Assembly (NCBI RefSeq): GCF_024734665.1
Contig: NZ_CP102931.1
Span: 4,834,001-4,898,000, forward strand
Reading direction: 5' to 3'
Origin: Variovorax paradoxus
GTDB taxonomy: Bacteria > Pseudomonadota > Gammaproteobacteria > Burkholderiales > Burkholderiaceae_C
DNA: 64,000 nucleotides
The notes under the pieces are model-generated. The model did no database searches. It was not told the DNA's origin and saw only the letters and a list, made by a program, of their open reading frames with translations. The position numbers and the translations under genes were made by a program. Shown here in pieces: positions 1 to 8,901 of this stretch (positions are counted from its first letter, which is position 1; the number at the start of each line of letters is the position of its first letter).

Positions 1-18
1 TGGGTATGGAGCGTGTGA

Positions 19-783
19 ATGAGAGTGGGGCAGAACCGCCCGAAGCGGCAAAAGCTCTCGGACGTCATCGTCGAAGACGTCAAGCGCTGGATCGTGGCGG
101 AGCGCAAGCAGCCCGGCGACCGGCTACCGAACGAGAAAGAACTGATCGAGCTTTTCGGCTATTCGAAGAGCACGGTGCGCGAGGCATTGAAGGCGCTGGA
201 GGTGCGCGGCCTGGTCTCCATCCGCACCGGCCCCGGCGGCGGGGCGTATCTGCAGCAGGTGTCGGTGGACCATGCATCGGAGCCACTGCGCAACTTCCTG
301 CACTTTCATCATCTCGACGGGCACCACATCTACCAGCTGCGCAAGGCGCTGGAGCCCGAGCTGGCCGTGAGCGTGGTGGGCCGACTGACACCCGAGCAGT
401 TCGAGCAGCTGGAAGAAAACGTCCGGCTGTGCACCATCGAGCCGACCAACGAAGACGAACTGCGCACGCAGCGCGAGGCCGAACTCGGCTTTCACACGAT
501 GCTGGCCGAGAGCTGCCCCAATCCGGTGCTCTCCTTCATGTGCCGTTTTCTCAACGACCTGCTGCGCGACCTCGTGGTCTACAAGAAGGCGCTGGACCAC
601 CACCACTTCGGCGAGGCCAACGTCGACTATCACACGCAGCTGCTGGCGGCCTACCGCAAGGAAGACGCCGAAGAAGTGCGCCGGTTGATGGCCGAGCACA
701 TGGTCGATGCCGAGCAGCACATGCACGAGATGGAGGCGCACATCGGCGCCAAGCATCTGCTGCTGCCGAGCGGGCAGCGCTGA
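19..783 (+). CDS. GntR-family regulator of the FadR/FCD subfamily
   Basis: The 254-residue protein has an N-terminal winged helix (about residues 10-78, with the typical PNEKEL and STVREALKAL segments and a GPGGG wing) and a C-terminal all-helical FCD ligand domain (about 95-240). His159, His205 and His227 lie where FCD proteins usually bind a metal and a carboxylate effector. Such proteins are normally repressors of organic-acid or amino-acid catabolic genes. An in-frame stop directly precedes the ATG, so the gene is complete. The targets are probably upstream of the window; the next gene is convergent and 6 bases away. The effector cannot be told from sequence. Confidence 0.92.
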   Translation: MRVGQNRPKRQKLSDVIVEDVKRWIVAERKQPGDRLPNEKELIELFGYSKSTVREALKALEVRGLVSIRTGPGGGAYLQQVSVDHASEPLRNFLHFHHLDGHHIYQLRKALEPELAVSVVGRLTPEQFEQLEENVRLCTIEPTNEDELRTQREAELGFHTMLAESCPNPVLSFMCRFLNDLLRDLVVYKKALDHHHFGEANVDYHTQLLAAYRKEDAEEVRRLMAEHMVDAEQHMHEMEAHIGAKHLLLPSGQR

Positions 784-789
784 CCTGCC

Positions 790-1749
790 TTACCGGTGCG
801 CCTTCTCCAGGCACTCCTGAAACGCCAACACCGCCCGTGACGGCTTCGGCGAACGCCGCAGCAGGCTGACGAAGCGGCACGCATAGTTGAAACGCGCCGG
901 CAGCACCGCCTTCATCAGCCCACGCTGTTCGAACACCTGCGCGTAGTGGTCGGGCAGAAAGCCCAGGAAGCGCCCCGAAAGAATCAGCGTTGCAATCGCC
1001 TCCTGGTCGAAGCCGGTGGCCTTGCGCGACAGCTTTGCGCGGTGACTCAGCTCCATGTTCGGCGAGTGGTAGCCGAGCCCCGCGAAATGGTGCTCGCGCA
1101 GTTTGGCCCAGGTGAGCCTGGCGTGATCGGCGCCGAACAGCGGGTGCTTCGCGCCGCAATACAGCAGCATCGTCTCGTCGAACAGGTCGGCGTACACAAG
1201 GCTCTTGGAGCTGCGGTGCGCCGGGATGATGCCGATCTGGAAATTGCCCTCCAGCACGCCCTGCTCTATGGCGTTGATCGAGCCCACGTGCAGCGCCAGG
1301 GTCACCTCGGGCGCGATCTCGGTAAAACGCGCGATGGCCTCGCCGATGCGCGCCTTCGGGTTGGTCGCCGTCTTGTCAAACAGTGCCACGTCCAGTTGCC
1401 CGCCCATGCGGTTGTGGATGTCGTCGATGCTGCCGCGGAAGGCATCGACCGAAGCCAGCAGGCGCAGCGTCTCGTCGTACACGCGCTGCCCCTCGGCGGT
1501 GAGCGCAAAACCCGCCCGACCGCGCCGGCACAGCACGAGGCCCAGCCGCGTCTCCAGGTCTTTCACGTGGCGGCTCACGGTGGAAGTGCCGATGTTCAGC
1601 TCCAGTTCGGCGGCCGCCATGCCGCCGCAGTCAACCACGCTCTTGAACACCTTGAGCAGGCGCAGGTCCATGTCGCTGAGCTGCCCCAATACGGCGCGGT
1701 TGCGGGCACTGTTTTGGGCACCGCTTCGGGCTTTGGCCTTTACTTGCAT
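790..1749 (-). CDS. LysR-family transcriptional regulator
   Basis: This has an N-terminal winged HTH of LysR type followed by a periplasmic-binding-like effector domain (about residues 115-310). The HTH proper begins at the MDLRLLKVF segment, residue 27, so translation could start at base 1671 instead, giving about 293 residues, which is nearer the family norm. Neither start has a clear Shine-Dalgarno. The gene is divergent from the aminotransferase at 1856 with about 106 bases between them, the usual arrangement for a LysR activator and its target. I infer that it controls that aminotransferase. Confidence 0.9.
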   Translation of the reverse strand: MQVKAKARSGAQNSARNRAVLGQLSDMDLRLLKVFKSVVDCGGMAAAELELNIGTSTVSRHVKDLETRLGLVLCRRGRAGFALTAEGQRVYDETLRLLASVDAFRGSIDDIHNRMGGQLDVALFDKTATNPKARIGEAIARFTEIAPEVTLALHVGSINAIEQGVLEGNFQIGIIPAHRSSKSLVYADLFDETMLLYCGAKHPLFGADHARLTWAKLREHHFAGLGYHSPNMELSHRAKLSRKATGFDQEAIATLILSGRFLGFLPDHYAQVFEQRGLMKAVLPARFNYACRFVSLLRRSPKPSRAVLAFQECLEKAHR

Positions 1750-1855
1750 GAAGTGTCAAGTGAACATTGATATTGCGCCATTCTCCACACTGAAGGCTCT
1801 GCCAACAATCGGCACATCCCATTACCCCCGGAGCCCGCCCCGCGCGGGAAGCGCC

Positions 1856-3211
1856 ATGACCCTCGCAACGCCCGCCATCGAACCGACGCCCACCGCGCGC
1901 ACCGACGCCGCCTGGCTCGACGCGCACTGGATGCCCTACACCGGCAACCGCAACTTCAAGGCCGATCCGCGGATCATCGTGGAGGCCAAGGGCGCCTACT
2001 TCACCGACATCGACGGGCGCAAGATCTTCGACGGCCTCTCGGGCCTGTGGTGCTCGGGCCTTGGCCACGGCCGCCCCGAAATCACCGAGGCGGTGAGCCG
2101 CCAGATCGCCAAGCTCGACTACTCGCCCGCCTTCCAGTTCGGCCACCCGCTCTCCTTCGAGCTGGCCAACAAGATCAAGGAAATGACGCCCGCGGGCCTC
2201 GACTACGTGTTCTTCACCGGCTCGGGCTCCGAAGCCGCCGACACCTCGCTGAAGATGGCGCGCGCCTACTGGCGCACCAAGGGCCAGGCGAGCAAGACGC
2301 GCCTGATCGGCCGCGAGAAGGGCTACCACGGCGTCAACTACGGCGGCATCTCGGTCGGCGGCATCGCGGCCAACCGCAAGCTCTTCGGCCAGGGCGTCGA
2401 AGCCGACCACCTGCCGCACACGCAGCTCGCATCGAACGCCTTCACGCGCGGCATGGCCGAGAACGGCGCCGAGCTGGCCGACCGCCTGCTCGACCTGATC
2501 GCGCTGCACGACGCATCGAACATCGCGGCCGTGATCGTCGAACCCTTCGCTGGCTCGGCCGGCGTGGTGATTCCGCCCAAGGGCTACCTGAAGCGCCTGC
2601 GCGACATCTGCACCGCGAACAACATCCTGCTGATCTTCGACGAAGTGATCACCGGTTTCGGCCGCTGCGGCGCGCTCACCGGCGCAGAAGCCTTCGGCGT
2701 GACGCCCGACATCATGAACATCGCCAAGCAGGTGACCAACGGCGCGCAACCGATGGGCGCCGTGGTCGCCAGCAAGGAGATCTACGACACCTTCATGGCC
2801 GCCGGCGGCCCCGACTACATGCTCGAGTTCCCGCACGGCTACACCTACGGCGCGCACCCCGTGGCCTGCGCCGCTGGCATCGCCGCGCTCGACGTGCTGC
2901 AGAAGGAAGACATGATCGGCCGCGTGCAGGCGCTGGCGCCGCATTTCGAGAACGCTGTGCACAGCCTGAAGGGCAGCAAGCACATCACCGACATCCGCAA
3001 CTACGGCCTCGCGGCCGGCCTCACGATCGCCGCGCTGCCGGGCGAGCCTGCACGCCGTCCGTACGAGATCGCGATGAACTGCTGGAAGAAGGGCTTCTAC
3101 GTGCGCTACGGCGGCGACACCATCCAGCTCGCCCCGCCCTTCATCGCTGAGAAGGCCGAGATCGACCGCATGGTCAACGCACTGGCCGACGCACTGGCCG
3201 AGACGGCCTGA
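1856..3211 (+). CDS. Class III aminotransferase, beta-alanine (omega-amino acid):pyruvate type
   Basis: This is a PLP-dependent fold-type I enzyme of 451 residues, the length of BauA-type omega-amino-acid:pyruvate aminotransferases. Features are the N-terminal LDAHWMPYTGNR segment typical of that subgroup, the FFTGSGSEA cofactor phosphate loop, the LIFDEVITGFGR Asp motif, and the Schiff-base lysine at residue 291 in NIAKQVTNG. It should move an amino group from beta-alanine or a related omega-amino acid to pyruvate. The chosen ATG follows a GGGAAG-like ribosome site; the frame is open further upstream but that part overlaps the divergent LysR gene and looks non-coding. Exact donor uncertain; regulation by the LysR gene at 790-1749 is inferred. 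Confidence 0.92.
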   Translation: MTLATPAIEPTPTARTDAAWLDAHWMPYTGNRNFKADPRIIVEAKGAYFTDIDGRKIFDGLSGLWCSGLGHGRPEITEAVSRQIAKLDYSPAFQFGHPLSFELANKIKEMTPAGLDYVFFTGSGSEAADTSLKMARAYWRTKGQASKTRLIGREKGYHGVNYGGISVGGIAANRKLFGQGVEADHLPHTQLASNAFTRGMAENGAELADRLLDLIALHDASNIAAVIVEPFAGSAGVVIPPKGYLKRLRDICTANNILLIFDEVITGFGRCGALTGAEAFGVTPDIMNIAKQVTNGAQPMGAVVASKEIYDTFMAAGGPDYMLEFPHGYTYGAHPVACAAGIAALDVLQKEDMIGRVQALAPHFENAVHSLKGSKHITDIRNYGLAAGLTIAALPGEPARRPYEIAMNCWKKGFYVRYGGDTIQLAPPFIAEKAEIDRMVNALADALAETA

Positions 3212-3224
3212 GCCTGCTTCGGCT

Positions 3225-3246
3225 CCCGGCCTGATCGGAGGCCGGG
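3225..3246. repeat. Perfect 8-bp inverted repeat (hairpin) after the aminotransferase
   Basis: CCCGGCCT, six-base loop, AGGCCGGG. There is no T-run behind it, so it is not a standard intrinsic terminator. It may protect the 3' end of the upstream mRNA or act with Rho. Confidence 0.5.
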
Positions 3247-3288
3247 TCCTACAGGCGGCACGCCGGCCGCCTTCCAATAATCGGCGGC

Positions 3289-4731
3289 ATGACGGTACTG
3301 AGCAGCGACATCCCCGCCCGCCTGGACCGCCTGCCGTGGTCGCGCTGGCACTGGCGCGTGGTGATCGCGCTGGGCGTGGCCTGGGTGCTCGACGGGCTCG
3401 AAGTTACGCTGGTCGGCTCCATCGGCGCGGTGCTGGAGCGGCCAGACACGCTCGGGCTCACGGCCGGCGAGATCGGGCTGTCGGGCTCGGTGTACGTGGC
3501 GGGTGCGGTGCTCGGCGCCCTGCTCTTCGGGCGGCTCACCGACCGGCTCGGGCGCAAGAAGCTCTTTCTCATCACGCTGGTGGTCTACACGGTCGGCACG
3601 CTGGCCACGGCGTTTTCTCCCAACTTTGCTTTCTTCGCGCTGTGCCGCTTCGTCACGGGGCTTGGCATCGGCGGCGAGTACGCGGCCATCAACTCGGCCA
3701 TCGACGAACTGATTCCGGCGCGCGTGCGCGGGCGCGTCAACCTCGCGATCAATGGCAGCTTCTGGATAGGTGCGGCGCTGGGCGCGGCGCTCAGCCTGGT
3801 GCTGCTCGACGCGCGCGTGATCGGCCCGGTGTGGGGCTGGCGCGCGGGCTTCGCGCTGGGCGCGGTGCTGGCGGTAGCTATCTTGCTGGTACGGCGCGAC
3901 GTGCCCGAGAGCCCGCGCTGGCTCATTGCACACGGACGCGCCGATGAGGCGAAACGCATCGTCGACCAGATCGAAGCGGAGATCGAGGCGCAGCACGGTC
4001 CGTTGCCCGCGCCGCAAGGCCCTGCAGTGAACTACACGGCCGCACGCGCCAACAGCCCGTCGATGCGCGAAGTGGCGCGCGTGCTGCTCAGGCGCTACCC
4101 GCAGCGCAGCATGGTCGCGCTGGCGCTGATGATCTCGCAGGCCTTCTTCTACAACGCGATCTTCTTCACCTACGCGCTGGTGCTCACCCGCTTCTACGGC
4201 GTGCCCGAGGGCAGCGTGGCGCTCTACATCTTTCCGTTTGCCCTGGGCAACGTGCTCGGGCCGCTGCTGCTGGGCCCGCTGTTCGACAGCGTGGGCCGGC
4301 GCCGGATGATTGCGCTGACGTACGTACTCGCAGGCGTCGGCCTCGCGCTCACGGGCTGGGCTTTCATGATGGGCTGGCTCGACGCGCGCAGTCAGGCGTT
4401 GTGCTGGTCGGCTGTGTTCTTCCTGGCGTCGGCGGCGGCGAGCTCGGCGTACCTCACGGTGAGCGAGGTGTTTCCGCTGGAGATGCGGGCCATGGCCATC
4501 GCGATCTTCTACGCGGTCGGCATGGGTGCGGGCGGCTTCGCTGCGCCGCTGCTGTTCGGCCTGCTGATCGAAACCGGCAGCCGGGGCGCGGTGATGGTGG
4601 GCTACGGCATCGGCGCGGTGCTGGTCATCGTCGCGGGGCTGCTGGCCTTGCGCTATGCGGCCGATGCTGAGCGCAAGCCGCTGGAGGAAGTGGCGCCGCC
4701 GTTGTCGTCCGAAGCTGGCGGCGAGCGCTAA
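3289..4731 (+). CDS. MFS transporter, sugar/organic-acid porter-like
   Basis: The 480-residue integral membrane protein has twelve predicted membrane helices. The loop 2-3 signature GRLTDRLGRKK and the PESPRWL segment after helix 6 are typical of the sugar-porter and related metabolite:H+ symporter branches. A charged cytoplasmic loop (about residues 205-260) separates the two six-helix halves. The gene lies 77 bases after the aminotransferase on the same strand, with a hairpin between, so coupling to that enzyme is possible but not shown. It converges on the EgtB-like gene with a 3-base gap. Substrate unknown. Confidence 0.88.
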   Translation: MTVLSSDIPARLDRLPWSRWHWRVVIALGVAWVLDGLEVTLVGSIGAVLERPDTLGLTAGEIGLSGSVYVAGAVLGALLFGRLTDRLGRKKLFLITLVVYTVGTLATAFSPNFAFFALCRFVTGLGIGGEYAAINSAIDELIPARVRGRVNLAINGSFWIGAALGAALSLVLLDARVIGPVWGWRAGFALGAVLAVAILLVRRDVPESPRWLIAHGRADEAKRIVDQIEAEIEAQHGPLPAPQGPAVNYTAARANSPSMREVARVLLRRYPQRSMVALALMISQAFFYNAIFFTYALVLTRFYGVPEGSVALYIFPFALGNVLGPLLLGPLFDSVGRRRMIALTYVLAGVGLALTGWAFMMGWLDARSQALCWSAVFFLASAAASSAYLTVSEVFPLEMRAMAIAIFYAVGMGAGGFAAPLLFGLLIETGSRGAVMVGYGIGAVLVIVAGLLALRYAADAERKPLEEVAPPLSSEAGGER

Positions 4732-4734
4732 GCG

Positions 4735-6036
4735 CTACAGCGCGCAGGTCCGGAAGCCGAAGAAGCCGTCGTCACGCTCAGGCAGCGCAAAGCCACGACG
4801 GCGCGGAGAACGCAGGCGCGCACGCGTCGCGAACGAAGCCCCGCGCAGCACGCGCGCCCGCCCGAAAGCAGCCGCAGGATCGAACTCTCCCCCCGCGCTC
4901 CACGGATCGGCCCGATACCCGGGCCACGGCTGCAGCGTGCCCGCCGTCCATTCATGCACGTCGGCCCAGCGAAAACCACGCCGCGCGGCCGTGTGCGCAG
5001 CGATCTCCCATTCGACTTCGGTCGCGATGCGCCGTCCGGCCCAGCGCGCCCAGGCGTCGGCCTCCCACCAGCTCAGGTGCACGGCGCTGTGATGGCCTGC
5101 CGCACGCACGGTCACGCCAAAGCGCTGCTGCAGCACCGAACCGCCCGTGCCGTTGCGCGCCGCGCCGATCTGCTCGACATGGCGGGGCCCGCGCCGGCCT
5201 TCGATCTGCGCCCCGAGCCAGCGCCAGCCTTCGCCGTGCCACAGCTCCTCGCGGTCGTAGCCGCCGTCGTCGACGAATTCGATGTACTGGTTCCAGGTGA
5301 CGGGCTGCGCGTCGATCTCGAACTCGGGCACGTCGACCCGGTGCGCCGCGCGCTCCTGCGCAAAGGCGAAGCCGCCCTCGGGCATGCCCAGCTCCCAGCG
5401 CGTGGCCGGCAGCAGCAGCGGCTCGCGCGTGACGGCGATGGGCGCCTGCTCGACGCCCAGGGGCAGCCCCAGCGTCTGCGCCATCACCACGAACTGTTCG
5501 CCGCGCAGGTCTTCATGGAACAGCGCGAGGCGGTAGAAGTACAGGCCGGCATCGGTCTCGGCCGCGTTCTCGAGCAGTTCGAGCGTGCTCTCCAGCGTTT
5601 CGAGCAGGTAGGCCTTGGTCTGGGCGAGGTCGGGCAGGTCGGGCGACCAGCGGCGGCCGGGCGTACTCTGCGACGGGTTCCACCAGTCGTCGGCGCCGGG
5701 GTCGATGGGCGCCAGGCGTGTGGGCCGCACCGGGCAGTCGACGCCGAAGGCACGCTGGGTGTTGCGCCCGATCCACCATTCGGCAAACCAGCCGATGTGG
5801 CCGGCCAGCCAGACCGGCGGCACCACGCCCTCTTCCTCCGGCACGGGCGGCACGGCAAGCGCTTCGGCGCCCAGGGCCTCCTCGTAGAGCGACAGCAGGT
5901 GCAGCGTGTGGTTGCGCGCGTCGATCAGCGCCAGGGACAACAGCTCGCGGCCCGCGCGGCACATGTCGGGCGAATCGATCGAATGGGGCAGGCCCATGGC
6001 GCCCGAAGGCGTCGAAGGCGGCAGGCGCGAAGACAT
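4735..6036 (-). CDS. EgtB/SenA-like non-heme iron sulfoxide-synthase family protein
   Basis: The 433-residue protein has an N-terminal DinB-like helical domain (about 30-200) and a C-terminal FGE-sulfatase/SUMF1 fold (about 210-433). This is the architecture of EgtB, which joins cysteine to hercynine in ergothioneine synthesis, and of SenA, which does the same with seleno-sugar in selenoneine synthesis (described from Variovorax). The first ligand His80 in the AGHIGWF segment is present. The second motif, normally HxxxHxE, reads HEDLRGE (His174, Arg178, Glu180), so the third iron ligand is an arginine. No egtD, senB or senC neighbour occurs in this window. It could be a divergent SenA/EgtB paralogue or an enzyme with another reaction. 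Divergent from the TRAP operon. Confidence 0.8.
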   Translation of the reverse strand: MSSRLPPSTPSGAMGLPHSIDSPDMCRAGRELLSLALIDARNHTLHLLSLYEEALGAEALAVPPVPEEEGVVPPVWLAGHIGWFAEWWIGRNTQRAFGVDCPVRPTRLAPIDPGADDWWNPSQSTPGRRWSPDLPDLAQTKAYLLETLESTLELLENAAETDAGLYFYRLALFHEDLRGEQFVVMAQTLGLPLGVEQAPIAVTREPLLLPATRWELGMPEGGFAFAQERAAHRVDVPEFEIDAQPVTWNQYIEFVDDGGYDREELWHGEGWRWLGAQIEGRRGPRHVEQIGAARNGTGGSVLQQRFGVTVRAAGHHSAVHLSWWEADAWARWAGRRIATEVEWEIAAHTAARRGFRWADVHEWTAGTLQPWPGYRADPWSAGGEFDPAAAFGRARVLRGASFATRARLRSPRRRGFALPERDDGFFGFRTCAL

Positions 6037-6211
6037 GGACGATTATGGCGACCAGGGCCGCCTCCCACGCCCCGGACAAGACCCGGATTCCGGGTAAACC
6101 CCGCCCCTCATGCCAAGTAGATACAAAGGTTCAACGGGGTAACATCTCGGGCTTTGCGCAGCTCCCACCAGGAGCCGGCGTTTCACCTTGGGCTTCGCGG
6201 GAGACACCCCC

Positions 6212-6751
6212 TTGTCTGCATTCCTCAAATTCGCGACCGGCATGGACTGGATCAGCGAAAAACTCGGCAAGATCGCCGGCTACGCCGTCCTGGCGGCCTC
6301 GCTCATTTCGGCGGCCAACGCCCTCGTCCGCTACGGCTTCGACTTCAGCAACAACGCGTTCCTCGAGATCCAGTGGTACCTGTTCGCCGCCACCGTGATG
6401 CTCGGCGCGCCTGTGGTGCTTCGCTTCAACGAGCATGTGCGCGTGGACATCATCTACGGCAAGCTCAAGGGCCACGGGCCGGTGTACGTCGACCTGTTTG
6501 GCCTGACCTTCTTCCTGCTGCCGGTGATGGCCCTCTTCACCTACGTCACCTGGCCCATGTTCTGGAACATGTGGGTCACGGGCGAGATGTCGGGCAACAT
6601 CGGCGGCCTGATCCGCTGGCCCGCCGCGCTGCTGATGCCCGTGGGCTTTGCCGCGATGTTCCTGCAGGGCGTTGCCGAAATCATCAAGCGCATTGCCTAC
6701 CTGCGCGGCCTGATCGAGATGGACACGCACTACGAGAAGCCGGTGCAGTGA
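6212..6751 (+). CDS. TRAP transporter small membrane subunit (DctQ/TakQ type)
   Basis: The protein has about 179 residues and four predicted membrane helices, of the DctQ family, which pairs with the large permease to import dicarboxylates or keto acids by Na+ symport using a periplasmic binding protein. I chose the TTG at 6212, because GGGAGA lies about 9 bases upstream; a TTG at 6188 is also in frame, and an ATG at 6242 is possible. It is followed by dctM after 67 bases. The binding protein is convergent downstream, beyond the small membrane protein gene. Confidence 0.9.
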   Translation: MSAFLKFATGMDWISEKLGKIAGYAVLAASLISAANALVRYGFDFSNNAFLEIQWYLFAATVMLGAPVVLRFNEHVRVDIIYGKLKGHGPVYVDLFGLTFFLLPVMALFTYVTWPMFWNMWVTGEMSGNIGGLIRWPAALLMPVGFAAMFLQGVAEIIKRIAYLRGLIEMDTHYEKPVQ

Positions 6752-6818
6752 CGGGCGCTTTTCGCATCCCCGCGCCCCTTCTGGCCTAGCCCTCTCCCGC
6801 ACCGCAGGATAAGTAGAA

Positions 6819-8360
6819 ATGCACATGGAAAATTTCGCCCCGATCATGTTCGCGGGGCTCGTGGTGATCATGCTGATCGGGTTCCCGGTCGCGTTCTCGC
6901 TCTCGGCCCTCGGCCTGATCTGCGGCTTCTTCGCCATCGAGATGGGCTGGTTCCCGGCCGGCTTCATGGCCAACCTGCCGCTGAACGTGTTCGGCATCCT
7001 GTCGAACGAGACGCTTCTCGCGATCCCGTTCTTCACATTGATGGGAGCCGTACTGGAGAAATGCGGATTGGCGGAGGACATGCTCGACTCGATGGGCCAG
7101 CTCTTCGGCCCTATCCGCGGCGGCCTCGGCTACTCGGTGATCATCGTGGGCTTCATCCTCGGCGCCATCACCGGCACGGTGGCCGGCCAGGTGATTGCAA
7201 TGGCGATGATCTCGCTGCCGATCATGATGCGCTACGGCTACGACATGCGCTACTCGACCGGCGTGCTCGCCGCGTCGGGCACCATCACGCAGCTGGTGCC
7301 ACCTTCGCTGGTGCTGATCGTCATGGCCGACCAGCTCGGCACCGACGTGGGCCAGATGTACAAGGGCGCCTGGGGTCCGTCGATCCTGCAGGTCATCATC
7401 TTCGCGATCTACACCTTCATGGTCGGGCGGCTGCGCTCGCACTACGTGCCGGGCCTGCCGGCCAGCGCGCGCACGCTGAACGGCTGGGCGCTGTGGGGCA
7501 AGTGCCTGCGCGGCATCATCCCATCGGCCATCCTGATCTTCGCGGTGCTCGGCTCGATGGGCGGCCTGCCCTTCATGGACAAGGCCATCGCCACGCCGAC
7601 CGAAGCCGGCGCGATGGGCGCGGTGGGCTCGCTCATCCTCGCGCTGATCCATCGCCGCCTGAACTGGCAGCTGATGAAGGACGCGATGGAAGGCACCATG
7701 CGCCTGACGGCGATGGTGGTGTTCATCCTCATCGGCTCGCGCGTGTTCTCGCTGGTGTTCCAGGGCGTCGACGGCGCCAAGTGGATCGAGCACATGCTCT
7801 CGGGCCTGCCGGGCGGCCAGGTGGGCTTCCTGATCGCGGTGAACATCTTCGTGTTCTTCCTCGCGTTCTTCCTCGACTTCTTCGAGATCGCCTTCATCAT
7901 CCTGCCGCTGCTGGGCCCCGTGGCCCACAAGCTGGGCATCGACATGGTGTGGTTCGGCGTGCTGCTGTGCGTGAACATGCAGACCTCGTTCATGCACCCA
8001 CCGTTCGGCTTTGCGCTGTTCTATTTGCGGGGCATCGCGGACACCCTCTTCAAGAACGGGGCGCTACCCAAGAAGGTGGAATCGCGCGACATCTACCTGG
8101 GCGCCGTGCCGTGGGTGCTGATGCAGCTGCTGCTGGTGGCCATCGTGATCTTCTTTCCGCAGACGGTCACCGTGTTCCTCGAGAAGGAAAAGGTCGTTGA
8201 CATCGACAAGGTCAACCTCGACATGCCTGCCGACGCAGAGCCGCCGCCCGCGCCCGACAGCAATGGCGTGAACATGGAAGACCCGTTCGGCAACGAGAAG
8301 AAGACGCCGGAAGAAACACCGGCGGCGCCGCCGGCTTCCGGCGAAGCCACCAAGCCGTGA
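6819..8360 (+). CDS. TRAP transporter large permease (DctM/TakM type)
   Basis: The 513-residue protein has a DctM transport domain of about 12 membrane helices with the family's repeated small-residue and polar motifs (FTLMGAVLEKCG, TVAGQVIAMA, GTITQLVPPS). At 513 residues it is longer than the usual 425-440, mostly because the last 60 or so residues form a hydrophilic, Pro/Glu/Lys-rich tail after the final helix. It forms an operon with dctQ upstream, and its last codons overlap the start of the small membrane protein gene by four bases (GTGA). The substrate is probably an alpha-keto acid or similar carboxylate, judged from the binding protein at 8902. Confidence 0.93.
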   Translation: MHMENFAPIMFAGLVVIMLIGFPVAFSLSALGLICGFFAIEMGWFPAGFMANLPLNVFGILSNETLLAIPFFTLMGAVLEKCGLAEDMLDSMGQLFGPIRGGLGYSVIIVGFILGAITGTVAGQVIAMAMISLPIMMRYGYDMRYSTGVLAASGTITQLVPPSLVLIVMADQLGTDVGQMYKGAWGPSILQVIIFAIYTFMVGRLRSHYVPGLPASARTLNGWALWGKCLRGIIPSAILIFAVLGSMGGLPFMDKAIATPTEAGAMGAVGSLILALIHRRLNWQLMKDAMEGTMRLTAMVVFILIGSRVFSLVFQGVDGAKWIEHMLSGLPGGQVGFLIAVNIFVFFLAFFLDFFEIAFIILPLLGPVAHKLGIDMVWFGVLLCVNMQTSFMHPPFGFALFYLRGIADTLFKNGALPKKVESRDIYLGAVPWVLMQLLLVAIVIFFPQTVTVFLEKEKVVDIDKVNLDMPADAEPPPAPDSNGVNMEDPFGNEKKTPEETPAAPPASGEATKP

Positions 8361-8845
8361 GCGACGACGGCGGCAGCACCCCTCCGCTCGAAAGCCCCGC
8401 CTTCCCTGCGCTGCTGCGCACGCTGGCGGTGGTGCTGGTGGTCGATCTCTTCGCCTTCGCGATCTGGAGCCTGCCCTCGCTGCGCAGCACCGCGTGGTCC
8501 ACGAGCGCCCTCGTGGTGTTCGGCATTGCGGCGCTGTGCGTGGTGTGGGTCGGCTACTGGATCGTCTACAGCCGCACCCGGCTCGAAGGCGACGTGCTGA
8601 TCCAGACCTGGCTCTGGAACAAGCGCGTGAGCGCGCAGGAAGTGGCCCAGCTCAAGCTGGTGCACATCCGCATGCTCGAACGCGTGATCGCGCCACGGCT
8701 GCTGGTGCGGCGGCGCTACGGCGGCATGACGTGGTTCCACTCGGCCGATGCGAGCGTGCTCGTGGCCTTCGGCGAACAGGTGGCGAAGCGCTCCATTCCA
8801 CCGAAGCCGGACGCACCTGAAACCGAGACCGGGTCGACGAAATAA
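8357..8845 (+). CDS. Small membrane protein translationally coupled to the TRAP permease
   Basis: This is a 162-residue protein of unknown function. It has two predicted membrane helices (about residues 20-42 and 48-70) and then a soluble, basic C-terminal domain of about 90 residues that resembles the bacterial PH-like domains seen after paired helices. It starts at GTG inside the dctM stop codon, so it is very likely co-translated with the permease and may assist it. An intrinsic terminator follows at once, ending the operon. Confidence 0.78.
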   Translation: MSDDGGSTPPLESPAFPALLRTLAVVLVVDLFAFAIWSLPSLRSTAWSTSALVVFGIAALCVVWVGYWIVYSRTRLEGDVLIQTWLWNKRVSAQEVAQLKLVHIRMLERVIAPRLLVRRRYGGMTWFHSADASVLVAFGEQVAKRSIPPKPDAPETETGSTK

Positions 8846-8877
8846 AAAAAGCCCCGCTGGTTCCAGCGGGGCTTTTT
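8846..8877. terminator. Bidirectional intrinsic terminator between the TRAP operon and dctP
   Basis: A 15-bp perfect stem (AAAAAGCCCCGCTGG and its complement) with a 2-base loop, flanked by A-run and T-run, so it serves both convergent units. Confidence 0.92.
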
Positions 8878-8901
8878 GCATGCAGTGCGCGAGGCGCCTG
8901 C

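Noticed and set aside
3225..3246. Intrinsic terminator after the aminotransferase
   Set aside because: The stem is good but there is no T-run; it is listed only as a hairpin.
4735..8845. A complete senABC selenoneine cluster around the EgtB-like gene
   Set aside because: Neighbours are an MFS transporter and a TRAP system; no glycosyltransferase or SelD-like gene is present.
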